This document shows, piece by piece, positions 52,533 to 61,306 of a stretch of 64,000 nucleotides of DNA. Origin of the DNA: Candidatus Aalborgicola bjergmarkensis. Lineage in GTDB: Bacteria > Pseudomonadota > Gammaproteobacteria > Burkholderiales > Burkholderiaceae_C. Made by a program: the position numbers and the translations under genes. The notes beneath the pieces are model-generated. The model ran no database searches, had not been told where the DNA came from, and saw only the letters and a program-made list of their open reading frames with translations. Location: NCBI GenBank assembly GCA_016708725.1, contig JADJFE010000001.1:62001-126000 (forward strand). The letters are read 5' to 3'. Within the stretch, counting starts at the first letter, position 1. Each line of letters opens with the position of its first letter.

Positions 52533-53021
52533 CTACTCACCCACAGCCTGACACGCAGCGGCAATCACGCCGTCGGCAATGAAATAGCCCGCCACACGCA
52601 AGGCCAGTAATTGTGGGCGCAGTTCAATCATCAGACCGCGCCGATGCGCCTCGACCAGAATCCCCGCCGTGCCTTTCACCGGCAGTCCATAAACCTGCTG
52701 TGCAATGCGCCGCCCGCGTCGCTCGTCAATAATGGCCATACACGGTGCCAGCTGGCGGGCAAGGCTGACGACCTCGGCCTCACCAGCATCCAACTCCATC
52801 ACCAGCAAGGGATCGGGTGGCGGACATGCGTGTACGCGACGCTGCCATTGTGCCGACTGCAAGGCTCTGGCGCCGGGCTTGCCGATACCCGCTACCGCCA
52901 CCTCGTTGAAAACGGCCTGCGGCACCCAGATTTCGGTAAACAGGGCAGGCAACAGATCAAGCTGGTCAAGCAAAGACAACGCCACCAGCGGCCCGGCATT
53001 GACCACCGCTCGCTCAAGCAT
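52533..53021 (-). CDS. DUF3368 PIN-like toxin
   Basis: 162 residues from the ATG at 53021 (MLERAVVNAGPLVALSLL), the family N-terminus with the first acidic/Asn metal position in VNAGPL; further acidic residues appear in LDAGEAEVVSLA and MAIIDERRGRR, the PIN-like active site. Likely an RNase toxin. It overlaps the UPF0175 gene by eight bases, the usual antitoxin-toxin coupling. The longer frame to 53063 is rejected because it would overlap the antitoxin more deeply. The 3' end abuts a family 3 repeat after ten bases. Confidence 0.85.
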   Translation of the reverse strand: MLERAVVNAGPLVALSLLDQLDLLPALFTEIWVPQAVFNEVAVAGIGKPGARALQSAQWQRRVHACPPPDPLLVMELDAGEAEVVSLARQLAPCMAIIDERRGRRIAQQVYGLPVKGTAGILVEAHRRGLMIELRPQLLALRVAGYFIADGVIAAACQAVGE

Positions 53022-53268
53022 TCGCGGCAAACTCCGCATCCAACGCATCGACATCGAGAGCAACTACCGGAACGCCAGCGCGCCCAGCAGCCAGCAAGAA
53101 CTCCACCCGACCCATGCCACAGAGACTGCCCGCCTTGCCCGAACTCAAGCGACCGACCTCAAACAGCTTCAACGCCAGCATAAACTTTGCTTCGCTCACC
53201 AGCGATTCGGGAGAAACACCCGGCAAGGCCAGCGCGTCTGCTGGCAATTCGATCAGCAACGTATTCAT
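53014..53268 (-). CDS. UPF0175 family antitoxin
   Basis: 84 residues: MNTLLIELPADALALPG.. then helix-turn-helix-like segment (FEVGRLSSGKAGSLCGMGRVEFL) typical of UPF0175 proteins that partner DUF3368 toxins. The last residues (DALDAEFAANA) overlap the toxin start in another frame. Expected to bind the toxin and autoregulate. A decayed copy of this gene pair's junction lies at 53806-53925. Confidence 0.88.
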   Translation of the reverse strand: MNTLLIELPADALALPGVSPESLVSEAKFMLALKLFEVGRLSSGKAGSLCGMGRVEFLLAAGRAGVPVVALDVDALDAEFAANA

Positions 53269-53320
53269 GACCTATCCTTTTGAAACATCCAACTCTGTTC
53301 CTGGTTTCACTATAGCCGCA

Positions 53321-53378
53321 TTCTGGCGTGTAGCGCTTGTGTCGTGAGCGGGAACAGCTATGTTTTCGGGAGTGTACT
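53321..53378 (+). repeat. Interspersed repeat, family 3
   Basis: TTCTGGCGTGTAGCGCTTGTG..GAGCGGGAACAGCTATGTTT..GGGAGTGT; it ends twelve bases before the stop of the tiny ORF at 53390 and may have truncated it. Confidence 0.8.
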
Positions 53379-53389
53379 GAAGACTCCGG

Positions 53390-53458
53390 CTAAGGTTTCT
53401 CAGGGTCATCATTCAGCACAACAAGATGCTCGGGAGCCGCCGGTAAAACGGCCTGCAT
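53390..53458 (-). pseudogene. Truncated partner gene of the ribbon-helix-helix antitoxin
   Basis: A 22-codon frame (MQAVLPAAPEHLVVLNDDPE..) starts at an ATG that overlaps the antitoxin stop as TGATG, exactly where a toxin start is expected, and stops next to a family 3 repeat. Probably a remnant; the toxin family cannot be told from 22 residues. Confidence 0.4.
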
Positions 53459-53694
53459 CACACACCTTCTGCATCGCGCAACGCATCAACTTGGGCATTG
53501 GTGACCACACACCCATCGGACGGAAAAGGCCGAAACCCGGCCACGGTGGGCGCAACTTCAGGCCCAATCGACCGGTGTGTCAAAGCCTCGCGCACCAAGC
53601 CGGAAACCACCTTGCCAATGGCGACACGCCGCTGGCGTGCCAGTTCCTTGGCAGCCTGGAGGATTTCGTCATCAAGATCAAGGGGGGTTCGCAC
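53458..53694 (-). CDS. Ribbon-helix-helix (CopG/DUF2191-like) antitoxin
   Basis: 78 residues from a GTG at 53694 with GGAG seven bases upstream: MRTPLDLDDEILQAAKELAR, a ribbon-helix-helix DNA-binding N-terminus, then KVVSGLVREALTH and a variable tail (FRPFPSDGCVVTNAQVD) as in VapB-type antitoxins that pair with PIN toxins. The expected toxin downstream is missing except for a 22-codon stub, so this is an orphan. Confidence 0.8.
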   Translation of the reverse strand: MRTPLDLDDEILQAAKELARQRRVAIGKVVSGLVREALTHRSIGPEVAPTVAGFRPFPSDGCVVTNAQVDALRDAEGV

Positions 53695-53805
53695 AAATCA
53701 ACTCCAGAAGTCCAGAAGTCCAGAAGTATCGGCATAGCAGCATCATGATGCCAACGCATCACATCATCACATGCTGCGCAAGGGAGTGACACCAACCACG
53801 AAAAA

Positions 53806-53925
53806 GCAAAGACAACGCCACCAGCAGCCCGGCATTGATCACCGCACGATCAAGCATTCGGGGCAAACTCCGCATCCAGCGCATCGACATCGAGAGCAAC
53901 TACCGGCACGCCAGCGCGCCCAGCC
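53806..53925 (-). pseudogene. Remnant of a second UPF0175-DUF3368 junction
   Basis: About 120 bp nearly identical to 52970-53090: the C-terminus of the antitoxin (AGVPVVALDVDALDAEF) overlapping the toxin start (MLDRAVINAGLLVALSLL), which then runs into unrelated sequence. Neither gene is complete. It shows that the pair was once duplicated. Confidence 0.8.
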
Positions 53926-53958
53926 ACAAGCGATGGCACAGGCCCACTATTTATATGG

Positions 53959-53981
53959 GTGTACAATAAAACCATGTACAC
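53959..53981 (+). promoter_or_regulatory. Operator-like inverted repeat over a toxin start codon
   Basis: GTGTAC (53959-53964) and GTACAC (53976-53981) are exact inverted repeats separated by 11 bp that include the ATG at 53974. This position suits autorepression of the toxin-antitoxin operon. Confidence 0.5.
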
Positions 53982-54285
53982 AGTCAAGGAAACCCCCTAT
54001 TTCCAGCAGCAGGCGTGCGCTATCTGGAGTGATGACGAGCGCGGCGAGTTCATCGAATGGATTGCTGCGAATGCGCTGGCTGGCGATGTGATCCCAGGAT
54101 TTGCCCCCCTGCGCAAAGTGCGTTGGGCGCGTCAGGGAATGGGCAAGAGCAGTGGAGCGCGAGTGATCTATTTCAACCTGCTCGATGATGGCCTGGTGGT
54201 TTTGGCAACCGTGTATGCCAAGTCGGCGGATGACAATCTTTCGCAGGCTTTCTTGCGCAAACTGACAAAACTTTTTGGAGAATGA
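53974..54285 (+). CDS. RelE/HigB-2 family toxin
   Basis: 103 residues from the ATG at 53974 (MYTVKETPYFQQQACAIWSD). Fold landmarks: FIEWIAANALAGDVIPG, the basic strand LRKVRWARQGMGKSSGARVIYF and LATVYAKSADDNLS, the RelE-like mRNA interferase pattern of the HigB-2 group. No clear ribosome site; the start overlaps an inverted repeat. The antitoxin gene follows one base after the stop, toxin-first order as in higBA. An upstream in-frame ATG at 53959 would lie inside the operator and is less likely. Confidence 0.85.
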   Translation: MYTVKETPYFQQQACAIWSDDERGEFIEWIAANALAGDVIPGFAPLRKVRWARQGMGKSSGARVIYFNLLDDGLVVLATVYAKSADDNLSQAFLRKLTKLFGE

Positions 54286-54286
54286 A

Positions 54287-54565
54287 ATGGAAAACGAAGA
54301 ACTGACGGAATTTGAGCGCGGATTGCTTGAGTCGCTAGAGCAAGCCAAACGCGGCGAGTTTGCCGCCGTACACACGCCCGAACAAATCATGGCGCGTCGC
54401 CGTGGCCGCCCTATTGGCAGCGTGCAGGAAGTAACCAAAGAGCCGGTAAAAATCAGACTGGACGCAGACTTGCTGGCCGCCTTGCGCGCCACAGGCGATG
54501 GCTGGCAAACCCGCATCAACGACACGCTACGCGCGTCCATGGTGCTAGCTGGAAAACTTTCTTAG
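54287..54565 (+). CDS. BrnA-like antitoxin paired with the RelE-type toxin
   Basis: 92 residues from the ATG at 54287 with GGAG six bases upstream. The N-terminus is acidic (MENEELTEFERGLLESLEQA); the C-terminus VKIRLDADLLAALRATGDGWQTRINDTLRASM, described here by its landmarks VKIRLD and GWQTRIN, is the ribbon-helix-helix of BrnA antitoxins. HigB-2 toxins usually pair with XRE antitoxins, so the pairing is unusual. The AVHTPEQIMARRRGRP stretch is also seen in such toxin-second partners. Confidence 0.82.
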   Translation: MENEELTEFERGLLESLEQAKRGEFAAVHTPEQIMARRRGRPIGSVQEVTKEPVKIRLDADLLAALRATGDGWQTRINDTLRASMVLAGKLS

Positions 54566-54655
54566 CCAAAACGGGTTTCCGTACCGGCCATGGGATCGAC
54601 GCGCGAGGTTCATGCTCCCCAAACCCATGCCGCTGTCGAGCAGAAATTTGAAGCC

Positions 54656-54713
54656 ATTTCGGCGTGTAGCGCTTGTGTGGCGAGCGGAAAAAGCTATGTT
54701 TTCGGGAGTGTGG
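54656..54713 (+). repeat. Interspersed repeat, family 3
   Basis: ATTTCGGCGTGTAGCGCTTG..GCGAGCGG..AAGCTATGTTTTCGGGAGTGT between the RelE-type pair and the truncated DUF3368 gene. Confidence 0.8.
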
Positions 54714-54794
54714 CAAGGGCTTCAAACTTGTTGCGGCTAGCTTGTCAGTGGGTATTCCATGTCCCCCCGGTATCGGCCTGTGCAAGTTTCGCAA

Positions 54795-54911
54795 TCAGCG
54801 GCTCAGATATCCACAACCCTGCCGCTTGCGGGCGGCGCAAGGCGGATGCAACCCGGCCCGAAACAGCGTGATCAAGGGCGATGCGTTGATGACCACCCGT
54901 TCAATCCGCAT
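54795..54911 (-). pseudogene. Truncated DUF3368 toxin
   Basis: 38 codons: MRIERVVINASPLITLFRAG is the DUF3368 N-terminus, but the frame then leaves the family and stops at 54795. Overlaps the antitoxin stop by 11 bases as an intact pair would. Inactive as a PIN-like nuclease. Confidence 0.8.
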
Positions 54912-55155
54912 GCGCCAAATCCTCCAGCACTTCCTCGGCGGTGTACTGAAAAGGGCTGACCTTGTATTTCCCCAGCACAGTAATGAACTCGGCCCGTGTG
55001 AGCCCGGCAATTTCAGCGGCACGTCCCTGGGACAACAATTCCAGTTCGTACCACTTCACTGCTGCGGCAATGCGCAGCTCACGGGTGAATTCCTTGGGGT
55101 CTTTGTGCATGGCGGCGAAGGCCGATTCCGGCATTTCCAGCGTGAGTTGGGTCAT
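54901..55155 (-). CDS. UPF0175 family antitoxin, second pair
   Basis: 84 residues from the ATG at 55155: MTQLTLEMPESAFAAMHKDP.. with the helix-turn-helix-like KWYELELLSQGRAAEIAGLTRAEFI region (family landmark). Distinct in sequence from the UPF0175 protein at 53014. Its toxin partner is truncated, so this antitoxin may persist without a target. A longer frame to 55209 lacks support. Confidence 0.85.
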   Translation of the reverse strand: MTQLTLEMPESAFAAMHKDPKEFTRELRIAAAVKWYELELLSQGRAAEIAGLTRAEFITVLGKYKVSPFQYTAEEVLEDLAHAD

Positions 55156-55247
55156 ATCAGCATCTCTGCAAGTTGCGGCGAAACTGCCACTTGCAGCAGT
55201 TTGCCACAATGTCCCTTATGGATGCTGACAAATGAGCCCATAACGCC

Positions 55248-58200
55248 TCACTTGCCCGCCGACTTGACCACGAATTTACCCGCTGCCGAGCGCCCGAAAA
55301 TGCGCCGCTCGTACATGGCCTCGGCATAGGCGGCGGGGACGACGAATTCACCGACATTGGTGGCGCGCACCTTGTAGGTCACCTCGGTCATGCGACTCGC
55401 CACACCGCCGTAGAACACCACCCGGTCTTCGCGGATGTCGGCGTATTCGATGTTCCAGCTGCTCGCACCCCCTAAGCGGCGGCGCCAGATGGGCATGTCG
55501 GGCGCGTCGTCGTCCGATGGGGCAGACAAGACCGGCTCCAGTCCGCCGGGCAGCACGTCCACCAGGGCCACTTGCGGCACGTCGCTGCGGGTGGTGGAGC
55601 GCACCCGCACGCGCGCGGTCAGCTCGTCGCCCACGGCGGCTTCGGACACCACGTTGCCCTTGGCATCCAGAAACTCGTGGATGATTTCCAGGCCCTTGCC
55701 CGCCTCCTGCGTGGGCAATGTGCGCTCATAGCCGGACTCGGCCCAGGCGTAAAAGAGCGGCAGCTCACCGCCGTTTTTCAGCTTCAGACGGGTGCTGTCC
55801 AGCGGCACCGCCAGCTTGGCCAGCGCCAGTTGCCGGGGCAGCTCCAGCGCCTTGGTTACTCCGGCGGCATTGACCGCACTGATAGTTACGTTGCCCGCAG
55901 CGGACTTTGCTGCCGCGTTGGCATAGGCATCAATGGCGAGCAACATGCGCGCGGCTGAGAGGCTTTGGTAGTAGTTGTCGCGGATGGCGCTGGCGATGCG
56001 GCTCCAGTAGTCCATGGGCAAGACCTTGATCTGCGCCGGGAAGTGCAAAGCCAGCAGCTGCACCGTGGTGGACTGGTGCACCAGGGGGTCGTAGTAATAG
56101 GTCCAATACCAGTTCTTCCACGGATCGGTATTGGCTAGCAGTTCTTTGAGCGCCGGTTGCAGCAGTTCCTGCGCTTGTTTTTCCTGCTTGAGCAACTGAA
56201 AGCTGGCCGCCAGATAGACCGCACCCAGATCGTGGCGCAGTGCCTCGCGTTGGCGCAGGGTCTCATGCAGATTGGTCAGCGCCGCCGTGGTCACCACGCC
56301 CTGGCGTGTGAGCAAATAGGCAGCCTGCGCCTGGGTGCGCCAGTTGGTGTCGTGGCTGGTAGCTTCGGCGATGCGCGTTTGCAGGTAGACATTGGCGCGC
56401 TGGAGCAGGTCGTTGGGAACGGCAAATTTACGGTCCCTGGCCTCCACCAGCAGGTTGACCACGTAGGTGGTGGCAAACAGGTCCGACTGGCCACCGGGCC
56501 ACATGGCCACACCGCCATCGGCGCTCTGGCGTGCGCGCACCTGCGCCAGGTAGCGCTCCAGCGTCTTTCTGGCGTCCGGTGCCTTGGTGCCTTGCTGGCT
56601 CATTTTCTGCAGTTGCTCGGCAACGCCGGGCTGCGCTGCCAGCAGCACGGACGGGAAGGTCTGGCTGGTGATTTGCTCGGTGCAGCCGTGCGGGTAGACC
56701 TCCAGGTACTGCATCAGGCCCGACGAAAAGGCCCAGGGCGAGGACGACAGGGCGGCTTCGCTGCGCTGGAAATTGGGGTACATATCGGCCTGCGACTTGA
56801 GCTCTGCCTCGCCACGGAACATGCCGGTCTGCACCAGCGTGACAAAGGCGGATGCCGGGCGCACGCTCACATCGGTGGACAAACGGGCTTTGGCCGCGCC
56901 CACCTGGGCGGTGAAGATGACGCTGGCCGAACCCAGCACCGCCTGTGCACCGGGCTTGGCACGCACACGGAACCGGGTGGCCACTTCGGAGCGTTCCGTC
57001 ACCTTGAGTTGCTGCGTTGCATCTCCTACCACTTCCAGCCCTGGCGACACGGTGAGCGCCAGTTTCAGAGGCGCATCCTTGCCCGAGCCCTTGGCATTAT
57101 TGGCAACCCCCACGCCAATTTCCACCTCGTCGCCCGGCGTAATGGCCACCGGAACATTGGGCAGCAGCACGATGTCGCCACGCACCACGGTCTGTTGGGT
57201 GGCAGCTGCCACCATGTCGTCGTTGATGGTGACGGCCATCACGCGCAGGCTGCCGTTAAAGCTCTCCGGCACGGTGTAGCTGAATTCGCGGCTGCCGTTG
57301 ACATCAACCACGCCCGACCAGTACGCCACCGGCGGATCGGTGCGGCGCTTGAAGGGGTTGAGGTGTTTGCCCATCAGCCCCTCGCCATCACCACCGGGGG
57401 CGGCTTGCATCAGCTTCTTGAATTCGGGCAGGATCAGGTCCAGCGTCTGCTGGGTGCTGACCTCCAGCGCCCGCTTCTGGAAGAAGAACTTCAGCGGATC
57501 GGGCGCCTGGTAACGCGCCACCTGCAAAATGCCTTCATCCACCGCAAACAGCACGGCGCGGCTGGGCACTCTGGATTCCAGCTTGAACGTGGCCGTTTGT
57601 CCCGGTTTGATGAGTGCGGGCGCTTGCAGCGTCATCGGGTTGGTGCGTTTGTCCAGGCTGGTGGCAAACGGCACCACGCCGTAGCTCATGGGGCTCATGT
57701 AGATTTCATTGGAGCCCAGGTCACGGGCAAACTGCACCGACACATAGCCATTGCCTTCAAAGTCCTTGGGCAGGGTGATTTTTTGCACCGAAGCCGTGTC
57801 TTTGGCCATGAACCACTTGTGCGTGAACACCTTGTCCCGCTCGATGGTAATCAGGCCCGCACCGGCGTAGGGCGCGCGGATGCTGATTTCGATCTCCTCG
57901 CCGGGCTCGTAGTCCTTTTTGTTCAGCGCCATCTGCAGTTCGGCATTGCGGTCCAGCGAACGCGACACGTTGCCAGTGCCCGCTACGCTGTAGTTCACGC
58001 GCGACAACTCCAGACCGCTGGCATCGCGCACAGCAAAAGCAAAATTGCCCGGTGTCTGCGTCGCCAGCATCACGTTGCTGCCATTGGCGGCAATGGCAAA
58101 CGGCTCTTCCTTGAGCACGCTTTCCTTAGGCCTTGACTCGTATTTGTACAAGCCATTGGGCTGCTTGACCAGCACCGAGACCACCTTGCGCTCGATGCGC

Positions 58201-61200
58201 GCCAGGCGCAGGTCGCCCACTGCCTTCTTTTTGGCGTTCGGGTCGATGGCGATAAAGCTGACGTTGCGCACACCATTGCGCACGATGTAACCCAGGTCAC
58301 CATCGGCCTTGTTGCCTATCAGATAGGGTCGATCCGACACCAGCGCCGTGGCCTCGGCGGCCACGCTGCGCCCGCCTTCGGGTTCAAAGGCCTTGACCAG
58401 CACGTGCAACTGGTAGGTGGCCTGCGCGTAGCGCTGCAAGCCGAGGTCAAACTCGGCGTTGCCCTGGTCATCGCTGTTGCCCTTTTCCAGTTCGGCGCGG
58501 AACGTTTCCTTGGCGCGCGCGGGGTCGAAGAAACTGTAGTCGGGGTGGCTGCGAAACGCCGGGAACGTGGGAGCCAGCGTCAGCGACGCATCCACGCGCC
58601 TACCTGGTGCGGGCGTGCCAAACAGGTTTTGCACATTGACCCGCGCCTTGAGGTCCTTGGGCGCAATCCAGCCCTCGGGCGCTTCGCTTGAGAGTTTGGC
58701 CGAGACCTTCATGCGGTCAGGCAAAAATTCCTGCACTTTCACGCTGACGCTGCCCAGACGCTGCGCCGGTGACTCGGACGCGCCGGGCTTGGCCGAACCG
58801 GAGTCGCGTGCCACGTTCAGGTTGATGGTGTAGTTGCCGGTGGGCGATACATCCTGCGTGGTGTGCGAAAACTCCGCCATGCCGCTGCTGCCCAGCTTGA
58901 GCGTGTCGCGCCGGATGGTAAGTCCCCGCGCATCAATCACTTCCACCTCCACCGGCAGGTCAGCAAGTTTTTGCGCCCAGTTGGTCGATTTGGCAACGAT
59001 GCCAATGTTCATGGTGTCGCCGGGCCGGTAGATGCCACGGTCCGAGAACAAATAGGCCTGAATCTGGTTGGGCAGAGCGGCCAAGCGCACACCACCGACA
59101 TCAAAACGCGACACATCAAGGTTGCGGTCGGCACGGTTCAGCGGCAAAAAGCTCAGGTCACCGGACTTCTTCACCACCAGCACCACCGGCGTCTTGTCGC
59201 GCGCCAGTCCGGCCATACTGGGCAGGCGCGCCTGGCCTGATACATCGGTCACTTGCGCCGCCAGCACATTGCCGTTGCGCGCCCATATCTCCACCGCCGC
59301 ACCCGCCACCGGCTGGCCGTTGGCAATGGACTGCACAAACACATCGCGCGTACCATCCACCGCCATCTTCGACACCACGCCTAAGTCGGTGACGATCACC
59401 AGCCGGCGGTCGCGCATCTGCGCAGGGGGCACGGCCTCGCTAGGGTCTTGCGACTCGCCCTCACCCTCACCTTCGTAGCCGCCTTCTTCCGGATGGCTCG
59501 GGCGGTCAGGCTCCATATCCCCTTGCGGATCAGCCCCATCCTTGGGGTCAAAGCCTTGCACCGACACCACAAACACGCCGCGCCGATCCATTGCGTCGGC
59601 CTTGAGGTACTCGGAGAAATCAATGGTCTCGAAATGCGTTTTGCCGGGCTTGTGGTGGTAGGTCAACTTCTTCTCAAAGCGCTCGGTCAGGTTGTCGGGC
59701 GTGATACCGGCATAGAACTCGGGCTTGGTCATGTCGCCCTGCGACTGCGTGACCAAGTGTTGCAGTTGCTGCGGCAGCAATCGGCCAATTTCCAGCCGAA
59801 CCCCCGGCAAATCGCGCACGATCAGGGGCAGCTTCTTGTCACCCGACAAGGCCAGCAAGGAGCCCTTGCTCATGATTGAAAGCTCAGGGGCTGAGCGTTT
59901 GACCCGGATGATTTCGTCCCGCGTGGCCCCCAACTGATAGCCACCCGCCGACTTCAAGCCTTTTTGAATGCGCACCAGGAGATAACGGCCCGGCTCGGTG
60001 GCAAACTGGAAGGCATGGGTTTCGTTCACCTCGCGCTCCACGGGCCGGGGTGTCAATGCCACTTTCTTGGCCTGCTTCAGCACCGCCTCGGTCACTTCCT
60101 CGGGGTCGCTCCAGGCGTAGGCTTCGTTGCCGTCGTCATTTGCGGGATTCTTCACTGGCAACAACCATGCGCTGGTGGCGCGTGCGATTTCCTTTTCATG
60201 CACAGCCATGCCGGTGGTGATTTGCAGCACATTTTCCGGCTCACCGCTGTCGGCGGTGACGATCACTTGCGTGAGTTCGGCCACGTCCAGGCTGAAGAGT
60301 CCCGGAATCGCCACCGCCTTGGCCATTTCCTGCCCGGTGGCATTGCCGCCGCGCTGTGCCGCTACACCAGCGGCGATTTTCAACACCATGCTGGCGGAAA
60401 CCTGCGGAATCGGCAGCGGCTCGGAATGCACCGAGGCACTCAAGCGCAGCTTGTCATAAGTCACGGTAAATTTCAGCCCATCCGCCGAATGGGCAAACAC
60501 GCCAGAAGCCGCGCCGTCGGCCTCCAGACGCAAGCGCTTTTCAAAGCTTTCGGGGTTGACCGGGTGCGAAAACCCTATGTCAAACACCGCTTTGCGCAAG
60601 TTCACCTGCACCGGGTCCTGGTAGAAGATGGCCTCTTTGAAGCTCAGTGCGAAGGCAGGCGATTGGAACGTGAGGGTTCTATTGTCCACCGACACCTGCG
60701 GCGCCAGCGCTTTGGCACCTAATGTTACGGTGTAGGTCTCACCGATCGGCCAATCCTGGTCCGGCAAAAACTCCAGCCGGTTGACGGCTACCCACGTCCA
60801 TTTGCCTGCCAGCGCGGGCGACAAACTCACATCCAGCGCCTCCTTGCCCACCCGCGCCAAAGGCGCTGCGGAAGTGGAGAAATTCAGCACCACCGGGCGC
60901 GGCTTGGCGTCGCCCTCGTAAGGCGTGCGCTCAGGGCCGGATACGTTGATGTGCGTGACCTTGATCGGCGAGACAACGGTGGCAACATCTGGCTTCGCCC
61001 CGCTGAAGGTCTGCCAGTTCCACCAATTCTTCCAGCCGCCCTGCGGAGGATGCGTAGCCCCCCAGATACCGGCCAAGGCCAGCACCAATGCCAGCGCGGC
61101 CCAGGCCGCGTGGTCGTACACCCAGCTCCAAAGCGGCGCCATCCGCTCGCGCAACCACTGCAACCAACCGGGTGCCTGCCAGTCCAGCGTGCCCAACAGC

Positions 61201-61295
61201 AGGTTGGCCAGGCCTGCAATCGGCATCCACACAAACCCCAGGGCCAGCCAGAGCCAGGCGGCTGCGTGCCGGACTTTTTCGTGCAGGCTTTCCAT
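55248..61295 (-). CDS. Bacterial alpha-2-macroglobulin (YfhM/YfaS family)
   Basis: 2015 residues; periplasmic protease trap thought to act with PbpC in envelope defence. The N-terminus has two hydrophobic segments (AAWLWLALGFVWMPIAGLANLLL and AAWAALALVLALAGIWG) rather than a lipobox, so membrane anchoring by TM helices is expected. Macroglobulin domains follow, a variable bait-like acidic segment near 615-645 (DPKDGADPQGDMEPDR..EGGYEGEGEGE), and the thioester motif GCTEQ near 1533 in PHGCTEQITSQTFP. The ATG at 61295 (GAAGG upstream) is chosen since a start at 61352 would overlap cytochrome b561. Both thioester and C-terminal receptor-like regions look intact. Confidence 0.95.
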   Translation of the reverse strand: MESLHEKVRHAAAWLWLALGFVWMPIAGLANLLLGTLDWQAPGWLQWLRERMAPLWSWVYDHAAWAALALVLALAGIWGATHPPQGGWKNWWNWQTFSGAKPDVATVVSPIKVTHINVSGPERTPYEGDAKPRPVVLNFSTSAAPLARVGKEALDVSLSPALAGKWTWVAVNRLEFLPDQDWPIGETYTVTLGAKALAPQVSVDNRTLTFQSPAFALSFKEAIFYQDPVQVNLRKAVFDIGFSHPVNPESFEKRLRLEADGAASGVFAHSADGLKFTVTYDKLRLSASVHSEPLPIPQVSASMVLKIAAGVAAQRGGNATGQEMAKAVAIPGLFSLDVAELTQVIVTADSGEPENVLQITTGMAVHEKEIARATSAWLLPVKNPANDDGNEAYAWSDPEEVTEAVLKQAKKVALTPRPVEREVNETHAFQFATEPGRYLLVRIQKGLKSAGGYQLGATRDEIIRVKRSAPELSIMSKGSLLALSGDKKLPLIVRDLPGVRLEIGRLLPQQLQHLVTQSQGDMTKPEFYAGITPDNLTERFEKKLTYHHKPGKTHFETIDFSEYLKADAMDRRGVFVVSVQGFDPKDGADPQGDMEPDRPSHPEEGGYEGEGEGESQDPSEAVPPAQMRDRRLVIVTDLGVVSKMAVDGTRDVFVQSIANGQPVAGAAVEIWARNGNVLAAQVTDVSGQARLPSMAGLARDKTPVVLVVKKSGDLSFLPLNRADRNLDVSRFDVGGVRLAALPNQIQAYLFSDRGIYRPGDTMNIGIVAKSTNWAQKLADLPVEVEVIDARGLTIRRDTLKLGSSGMAEFSHTTQDVSPTGNYTINLNVARDSGSAKPGASESPAQRLGSVSVKVQEFLPDRMKVSAKLSSEAPEGWIAPKDLKARVNVQNLFGTPAPGRRVDASLTLAPTFPAFRSHPDYSFFDPARAKETFRAELEKGNSDDQGNAEFDLGLQRYAQATYQLHVLVKAFEPEGGRSVAAEATALVSDRPYLIGNKADGDLGYIVRNGVRNVSFIAIDPNAKKKAVGDLRLARIERKVVSVLVKQPNGLYKYESRPKESVLKEEPFAIAANGSNVMLATQTPGNFAFAVRDASGLELSRVNYSVAGTGNVSRSLDRNAELQMALNKKDYEPGEEIEISIRAPYAGAGLITIERDKVFTHKWFMAKDTASVQKITLPKDFEGNGYVSVQFARDLGSNEIYMSPMSYGVVPFATSLDKRTNPMTLQAPALIKPGQTATFKLESRVPSRAVLFAVDEGILQVARYQAPDPLKFFFQKRALEVSTQQTLDLILPEFKKLMQAAPGGDGEGLMGKHLNPFKRRTDPPVAYWSGVVDVNGSREFSYTVPESFNGSLRVMAVTINDDMVAAATQQTVVRGDIVLLPNVPVAITPGDEVEIGVGVANNAKGSGKDAPLKLALTVSPGLEVVGDATQQLKVTERSEVATRFRVRAKPGAQAVLGSASVIFTAQVGAAKARLSTDVSVRPASAFVTLVQTGMFRGEAELKSQADMYPNFQRSEAALSSSPWAFSSGLMQYLEVYPHGCTEQITSQTFPSVLLAAQPGVAEQLQKMSQQGTKAPDARKTLERYLAQVRARQSADGGVAMWPGGQSDLFATTYVVNLLVEARDRKFAVPNDLLQRANVYLQTRIAEATSHDTNWRTQAQAAYLLTRQGVVTTAALTNLHETLRQREALRHDLGAVYLAASFQLLKQEKQAQELLQPALKELLANTDPWKNWYWTYYYDPLVHQSTTVQLLALHFPAQIKVLPMDYWSRIASAIRDNYYQSLSAARMLLAIDAYANAAAKSAAGNVTISAVNAAGVTKALELPRQLALAKLAVPLDSTRLKLKNGGELPLFYAWAESGYERTLPTQEAGKGLEIIHEFLDAKGNVVSEAAVGDELTARVRVRSTTRSDVPQVALVDVLPGGLEPVLSAPSDDDAPDMPIWRRRLGGASSWNIEYADIREDRVVFYGGVASRMTEVTYKVRATNVGEFVVPAAYAEAMYERRIFGRSAAGKFVVKSAGK

Positions 61296-61306
61296 TGAAC
61301 TAGCCT

